Positions 58,761 through 64,000 of a DNA stretch of 64,000 bases are shown here, piece by piece. How positions within the stretch are numbered: the first letter of the stretch is position 1; each line of letters opens with the position of its first letter. The translations under genes were made by a program, and so were the position numbers. Source of the stretch: Rallus limicola (lineage: Eukaryota > Chordata > Aves > Gruiformes > Rallidae); NCBI GenBank assembly GCA_022605955.1, contig JAKCOZ010000011.1:4584537-4648536 (forward strand), written 5' to 3'. The notes beneath the pieces were generated by a model. That model did not search any database. It saw only the letters and a list, made by a program, of their open reading frames with translations, and had not been told where the DNA came from.

Positions 58761-60460
58761 ATATCTTTTGCAGTACTCATACCTACATCTGATATGGAAG
58801 TGGAATATTCATCATTTTGCACTGTGGCTGTTCTATTGTGAGAGTGAAGGAGCCTTAAACCACCCGGAGCTGAAAGGCGGAAGGCTAAAAAAAATTAAAC
58901 TGCTGTAGAATTCCCCAAATATCACAAAAATTAGAGAGAATGAAACACTGAAGTAAGATTCTGGGCACATTATATTCAGTGACACTGTTCTCACTGACTT
59001 TGAGAGACCAAGATCTGTTTTACCGGTCAAACCTCCAGCCTGCCTTCATTGTGGGAGTTCCCCAAACAACAGGCTGTGAAACTTCTCATGGTTTTGGGTT
59101 TTTTCCCCCCATGAAAAAGGCAACCAAATTTTATGTAGTAGAAGTCTCTTTTCTTGCTTGCTTGCTTAATGTTTGTTGCTCATTATCTACTGTGCTTCTT
59201 ATAGCCAAGACCAATGAAAGTAAGATATAAGATGGTGGAAACAGATAAGAGAAAAGAGTTAGTATTCTGGCAGACTCATTGTGGTATATATTTGAAACAA
59301 AGCTTGAGGTGAACATATGCGCGATCATAGGAACTCTTGGCCTATGTTTTAGACACGTTTTAAAGGTCTGTTAACAGTTTAAGACCAAATTGGTAGGAGG
59401 GTGGTGTTTTGTTTTGGGTTTTGCTCAGGATGAGAAATCATTGTGTCTATTTCTGACAGACAGATATCAGATAAACGGCTTTGAAAATGCACCCCACATA
59501 CACCCACACAGGTTCTTGGAAACCATAATAATAAGCATTTTAAACAACCTGAGATATGTTAGACAGGAACAGGCATGAGACATAATCATGTTATTTCCCT
59601 CATTCATCTACCTAGAAAGATGTTCTGGAGGGACTTACTGGAAATGACATCATAACTACACAGGTAAGTATTGTTTGCTGCGGGATTTAGGCTGTAAAGC
59701 CTGAGCTTCTTTGACAGACGCCATGAAAATGACTCTAACACCCATTAGCAGTTGACCATCTACATCATAACAAAGGCAAATCAGGAGACCAGGTAAGTGG
59801 CTCACACATTGTACTCTAGGCATCTACAGGTCCGAAGTATGACCACCACCTGCCTTTCTAATAAACAGAGAGAAACAGACACCTCCATGAGGTATTTTGT
59901 GTCATTGGAAAATAAGATCTATTGTCAAAGGTATTTTCTCCTTACAGTGTAAGTTTCTCTCCAGTGACCAAAAAAGTATTGTGTCTTACTCCGACTTGGA
60001 TGTTTGTCTTCAAGGTGTCCAAAATTACCTGTTCCAGTATTTCCAGTCTGTATGCCTGTTAAAACACTTTTCAGGAATTTATTGAAAGATATGGACTGGA
60101 GACGATACAGTATTTTCCCCTTCAGATACGGAACATCCTCCACTTGTGTATTTTACCAATGCAAGTGGCTTTAAAGGTTGTTCATGCTGAAGAATTATAA
60201 ATCCAAGATATTTCATCAAGAAACCAGGAGCATAAAGAAAAATCTAATGATTCACAATCCAAACCCAAGGACTCTAGTCATCATTTAACTGAACAAAGAG
60301 GCTGTTTTGGTCATCAGGGTCTCTCTAAGTGGGTGAAGGTTAAGTAAGCTGTTCTTAGGGTTCTTTGTAAACATAAACTCCTAAAATCTCTTGCAGAAGT
60401 TTCTACAAGAGTGAAAGCCTACTCAAACTACCTAGCTGGTCCTATCCAGTCCTGCTTTCT
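58761..60460. other. Non-coding single-copy DNA, no gene seen
   Basis: No transposon or gene recognised. A G/T-rich tract lies at about 59399-59424. Short frames at 58723-60143 have no known domains. Confidence 0.6.
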
Positions 60461-60507
60461 TACAAATATGAACTTCCATTTCAAAACATATTAAGTTCAT
60501 ATTTGTA
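60461..60507. repeat. Perfect inverted repeat, 15-bp arms, 17-nt loop
   Basis: TACAAATATGAACTT (60461-60475) and AAGTTCATATTTGTA (60493-60507) are exact reverse complements around a 17-nt loop. The bases just outside pair only partly, so the stem stops at about 15 bp. It is too short for a typical microRNA precursor and lacks an obvious transposon context. Confidence 0.95.
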
Positions 60508-60669
60508 TGGCATAAAGTAATACACAAATGGATGGCAGGCAAGTTAGGACAAAAGATATAACTCAACTTTCACCATTTCTTCAAAAAGCAAACTAAATGG
60601 AATCTGGAGCGTGTATCTTTCCATTTACCTGATTGTTATCTACCCCCAAATAAAAACTATTTTACCTAT
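60508..60669. other. Non-coding, nothing recognised
   Basis: Short AT-rich spacer after the inverted repeat. Confidence 0.6.
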
Positions 60670-60960
60670 GTTAGGTGATTACAAAGCTTTCTCTCAGCTT
60701 TTGTAATTCATTTGTGCCTCCTAGCAGTCATGAGTCATGGGTTTTTTACACTTGTCAAATACACCTAATCCCTACCCTTCATGGCCTAGAAATCCTAAAG
60801 ATGGCTGAACATGTAATTGCCTTGAAGTGTAAAATATTTCCCACATTATTTATTATAGCATCGCCTGCTAGCACCTCTATAGTTAAGGTTGTGTCAGCAT
60901 TTTCATTATAAGCCCCTATTTTCAGCTGTAAAAATGTGCTTCAGGCTGGAAATAGGAATG
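60670..60960. promoter_or_regulatory. Possible conserved non-coding element
   Basis: Single-copy block with GTGATTACAAAGCTTTCTC, CAGTCATGAGTCATGGG (AP-1/MAF-like TGAGTCA), ACACCTAATCCC (bicoid-class TAATCC), CATGTAATTGCC and CAGGCTGGAAATAGGAATGC. The motif mix suggests regulatory DNA but the support is weak. Confidence 0.22.
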
Positions 60961-63900
60961 CTAGTGATTCTTTTTACTATTAAAAAAAAAAAGATTACCT
61001 TGGACATTTTTTAAGTTTTTCCAACTGTAGTCACAAACACATGCATACGCCCACAGACATGTCTATTTACAGCTGTACATGCACATGTTTTAAGGAGTAT
61101 CTAGTGTGGTATATACATAGAAATAAATACTGGCATAATAGCACACTTAATTACTATTTTTCATTTTCAGCACCTGCTCATAAAAACTGCATCTGCATGC
61201 AAGCAATTTTAGTAATAACACAATTTTCATTCTGAGTTGTTGCAGTGACTTTTTTCCAATTAAGCTGATAGATGTCAATAATATGCTATTTATTTTTATT
61301 TTAAAATTTTATATTTTAATTTTGAGTGGGTCAAATTTTATTCCAGGATAATTCCAGCTGAAGTGTACTAGCTACACTCAGGTGTTACTCCATCAACTTC
61401 ACACGATCATATGATTGAGTCCAGTGCTCAGATTAATTCATTTAGTTAGGTCTTGCTTTCACATAGGTCCAAGAATAGTATGGGAGTACCAGCAGCAGGA
61501 CTTTACAGACCTAGATGCTGGGCGTTCATCTGCCTTTGAGATACATCAGGTTAGATTCCCACTGCTCTTTTTCACACCTAGCATGGATCGCATAAGTCAA
61601 GTCAAGATTTAATATAACCTTGTGTTGGTTTACACATCTATTATGAATTGACTTACTGTACCTAGCAGAAGCTCCCACCATAGAGGCACTATTTACAAAT
61701 ACCCTGTTGTATACACCCTCCATATTTTATAGGTCATGGACTACATTATCAGTATTCTATAAAATTTGGAGTTCTGCTTTGTCTTTATTGTTATTATCAT
61801 TAGTACTAGTGACAATAAGACTGGACCAGGAGAGGCTTGACAAGGACAGGAGGAAGATTGCTGTCTTTGAAAAAACAAATTTCCTCTGTCTGTTGAGTTT
61901 AGGGGGTTTTAACCATTTATGTTCTCCTTGTATTCCTTAATATTTCAAAAATAATTTAAGAAAATGAGGAGATATAACTGTTGGTGGTGTTAAACAAGGT
62001 GTGTCCAGAATTAATACTAACTTTAGTCCTTTTTGCATCAAACTGACCACATGCCTTTGGTCTGGAAAGGGAAGGGGAGCTTTTCAAATTACTTCATCCA
62101 TGATCAAAATGGTCCTCTGACTCTCAAAATACACATTTCCAGATTCCAAGGTTTGGAATGCAGTTATACTTTGTGACTTTAATACAGTTCACCTGTTGTT
62201 CCACAATTATTTCAGAAATTTTACCATGTCAAAGTCAGAAAAAAAATACACAGGGTGTTTTTTCTTTTTTTTAATGGAGGGGTGTATTGAACCATTCAAT
62301 ATCCATTTTTTAAAAACAAATCACTGATAAAGGCCTAGTAGTTTGTGGAAGCTGTCCAAAACACCTGGATTCCCAGGATCTTGATTTGAAACCTGATCGG
62401 AATATGCTTTTGATTGAACTTCACTGTTGAAGTTTTAGGTTTGTTCAGATGTTGGACTCCACATTCTGTGGAAGGATACAAGGTGAAAAAATACCTGAAG
62501 ACAAAGCAAATGGTCTCATGATTCCCAGCCTAGAACAGCTGAGTTTCATGTAAAACTGCCATAGCATTCCTAGCTTTAAAGGTGTTATCTCAAACTATTA
62601 TGCAGAGCTGCAACATGAGCCAATATAGCGTGTTCTAAATAGAGCTGATTCATAAGAAAGAGATACAATTTTAAACTATGCTGAAACTGTTCAAAAGAAG
62701 CATAAAGGAAAAATAAATCAATGTCAGAATTCCTTAGTTAAGTTATTCTTATATATCCTGGCTGTTGATGGTTTATGTATATGTTTATGAAAGACCATTG
62801 AGATTATATGCTTTCTACTGGATGACATCTATTTAATATAAAATTATTCCTACAGTTTTTAATCCCCTTGTTAAATCCAGTTAGGAGTTTAACTCTTACC
62901 ATTCCTAGAAAAATTCAAACTTTTGATGATTATAAATGTTCCTTCTAAGAAAAAAGTGGATTTTGTTCTAGTCAAACATAGATATACATTTGTCTACATT
63001 TGAGGCTTAAAATCACCCTGAACTCTATATTCAATTTTAAAAATTGTTGGTTTTAAGTGTGATTCATCTCACTTTAGCCATTTGTTTTAGAGTGAGTACA
63101 TACTTCCACATCATCTCCCCAGACTTTTGGAGTGGGATTTATCTTTTCTTGGTTTAGATATCTGATTTCATCCATCAAAATTGTAGCTATCAAGCTTAAC
63201 TTTGTCACCTGGAAGATGACAGTGGTTCAAAACCAGTGCTTTTAGAATAAATGTATTATTTATTTTAACAAAGAATAAAACCACAGCTTAAGACTCAAAC
63301 AAAGAGACCCATTAAACCAATAAAGGCTTACACATTTCTATTTTATCTAAACTTCTACAGTGGAGAATTTTATCCCAACATCAAATGCTGAAGCAGTTCC
63401 CATACTTAAGGAAAGTTTATATTTTAGACTAAAGAAGTGTTTCCTCTTCTTCCTGGGTTTGGACATTGTTGACAAGATTGCATCAATTCACTTGGATGCT
63501 GGAGATGAGGTGTGTAATTCTCATCTTGTTATTAAAACTACCTTGAAAATCACATAGTAACTTACTTTACAGGTAACTCCTGCAACTGTTAAGCTCTTCT
63601 TAAATTAAGTCCACTGTTCAGCTGGCTAATTGAACAAGCAATTTCACTTGGGACCCACAGGCCTCCAGTACCAACCATTGCCTTGCACAGCTTCATTTTG
63701 TTCACTGGACATTTCTTTGATATAGAAGGTGATATTTTATAACTAGCTTACCAGAGGTTGACCTATGACCCTGTCCATTCTGCAGTAGTTTAATATCTTT
63801 TCTTGGTCTTAACTGCTGTTACAATGTTTGCAGGAATTCTGTGTCACCAAGACAAAATGAAAGCAGAATTCTCTTGTTATGTGAGAAATAACTAAAAGAC

Positions 63901-64000
63901 TTGTATGGCTTACCTGTTTCTTTTCATTGACTGCAGAAGAAAATAAGGCAACTACCCTACTAGCATGGTATAACTTTTTGGTGGTAAAGTTCAAGGATGA
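60961..64000. other. Non-coding single-copy DNA, no gene seen
   Basis: Very AT-rich (for example 61283-61325, almost pure A/T). No transposon, RNA gene or recognisable exon. Frames of 60-77 codons at 61041-63994 resemble no known protein. Confidence 0.6.

Noticed and set aside
60461..60507. MicroRNA precursor
   Set aside because: The 15-bp stem is too short for a usual precursor, and the seed matches no microRNA I can recall. It is kept only as an inverted repeat.
1..64000. CRISPR arrays, operons, bacterial-type signals or a prophage
   Set aside because: The sequence is vertebrate genomic DNA. No regularly spaced repeats, ribosome binding sites or dense coding content occur.

Overview
The window looks like bird genomic DNA, either intergenic or deep intronic. 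The main evidence is the repeats. Nearly every recognisable interspersed element is a 5'-truncated CR1 LINE, ending in the avian ATTCTATG-type 3' terminal repeat. I see no mammalian-type SINEs, no L1, no retroviral LTR pair and no DNA-transposon pair. Base composition is AT-rich with few CpGs, and A/T homopolymers are frequent. There is no CpG island, no convincing promoter and no tRNA or rRNA gene. I found no exon or open reading frame that I can assign to a host protein. The only reading frames with family support are decayed pieces of CR1 ORF2 (reverse transcriptase and C-terminal region).

Layout: 1-9.3 kb has six CR1 pieces, including one with an ORF2 C-terminal segment (2.0-2.8 kb) and one that runs from the reverse transcriptase domain straight into the terminal repeat (7.5-8.1 kb). 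From 9.3 to 20.1 kb there is no young CR1; this stretch holds one possible ancient SINE/LINE relic, two G-quadruplex-type runs and a homeodomain-site-rich block near 16.8-17.0 kb. A CR1 cluster lies at 20.1-22.3 kb, including a plus-strand copy inserted into a minus-strand copy. It is followed by a compound TTTCC/TGAAAA microsatellite (22.9-23.1 kb). From 23 to 49 kb CR1 fragments are scattered (25.3, 29.8, 30.7, 33.0, 36.3, 42.4 and 49.0 kb), together with older L3/CR1-like relics near 37.2-37.8 kb. From 49.3 kb to the end, about 14.7 kb, I see no CR1. That stretch contains AT-rich single-copy DNA with candidate conserved non-coding blocks at 52.6-53.3, 58.1-58.8 and 60.7-61.0 kb, and a strong inverted repeat at 60.46-60.51 kb.

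No set of genes works together here and I did not find an undescribed biological system. The most useful leads are the CR1-free, single-copy, homeodomain-motif-rich blocks, which could be long-range regulatory elements of a neighbouring developmental gene outside the window. A few structural curiosities also stand out: a perfect 15-bp-arm hairpin, tandem CR1 3' ends, the nested CR1, G-quadruplex motifs and the compound microsatellite. Conservation of the candidate regulatory blocks is an inference from composition only. It would need an alignment to other bird and amniote genomes.
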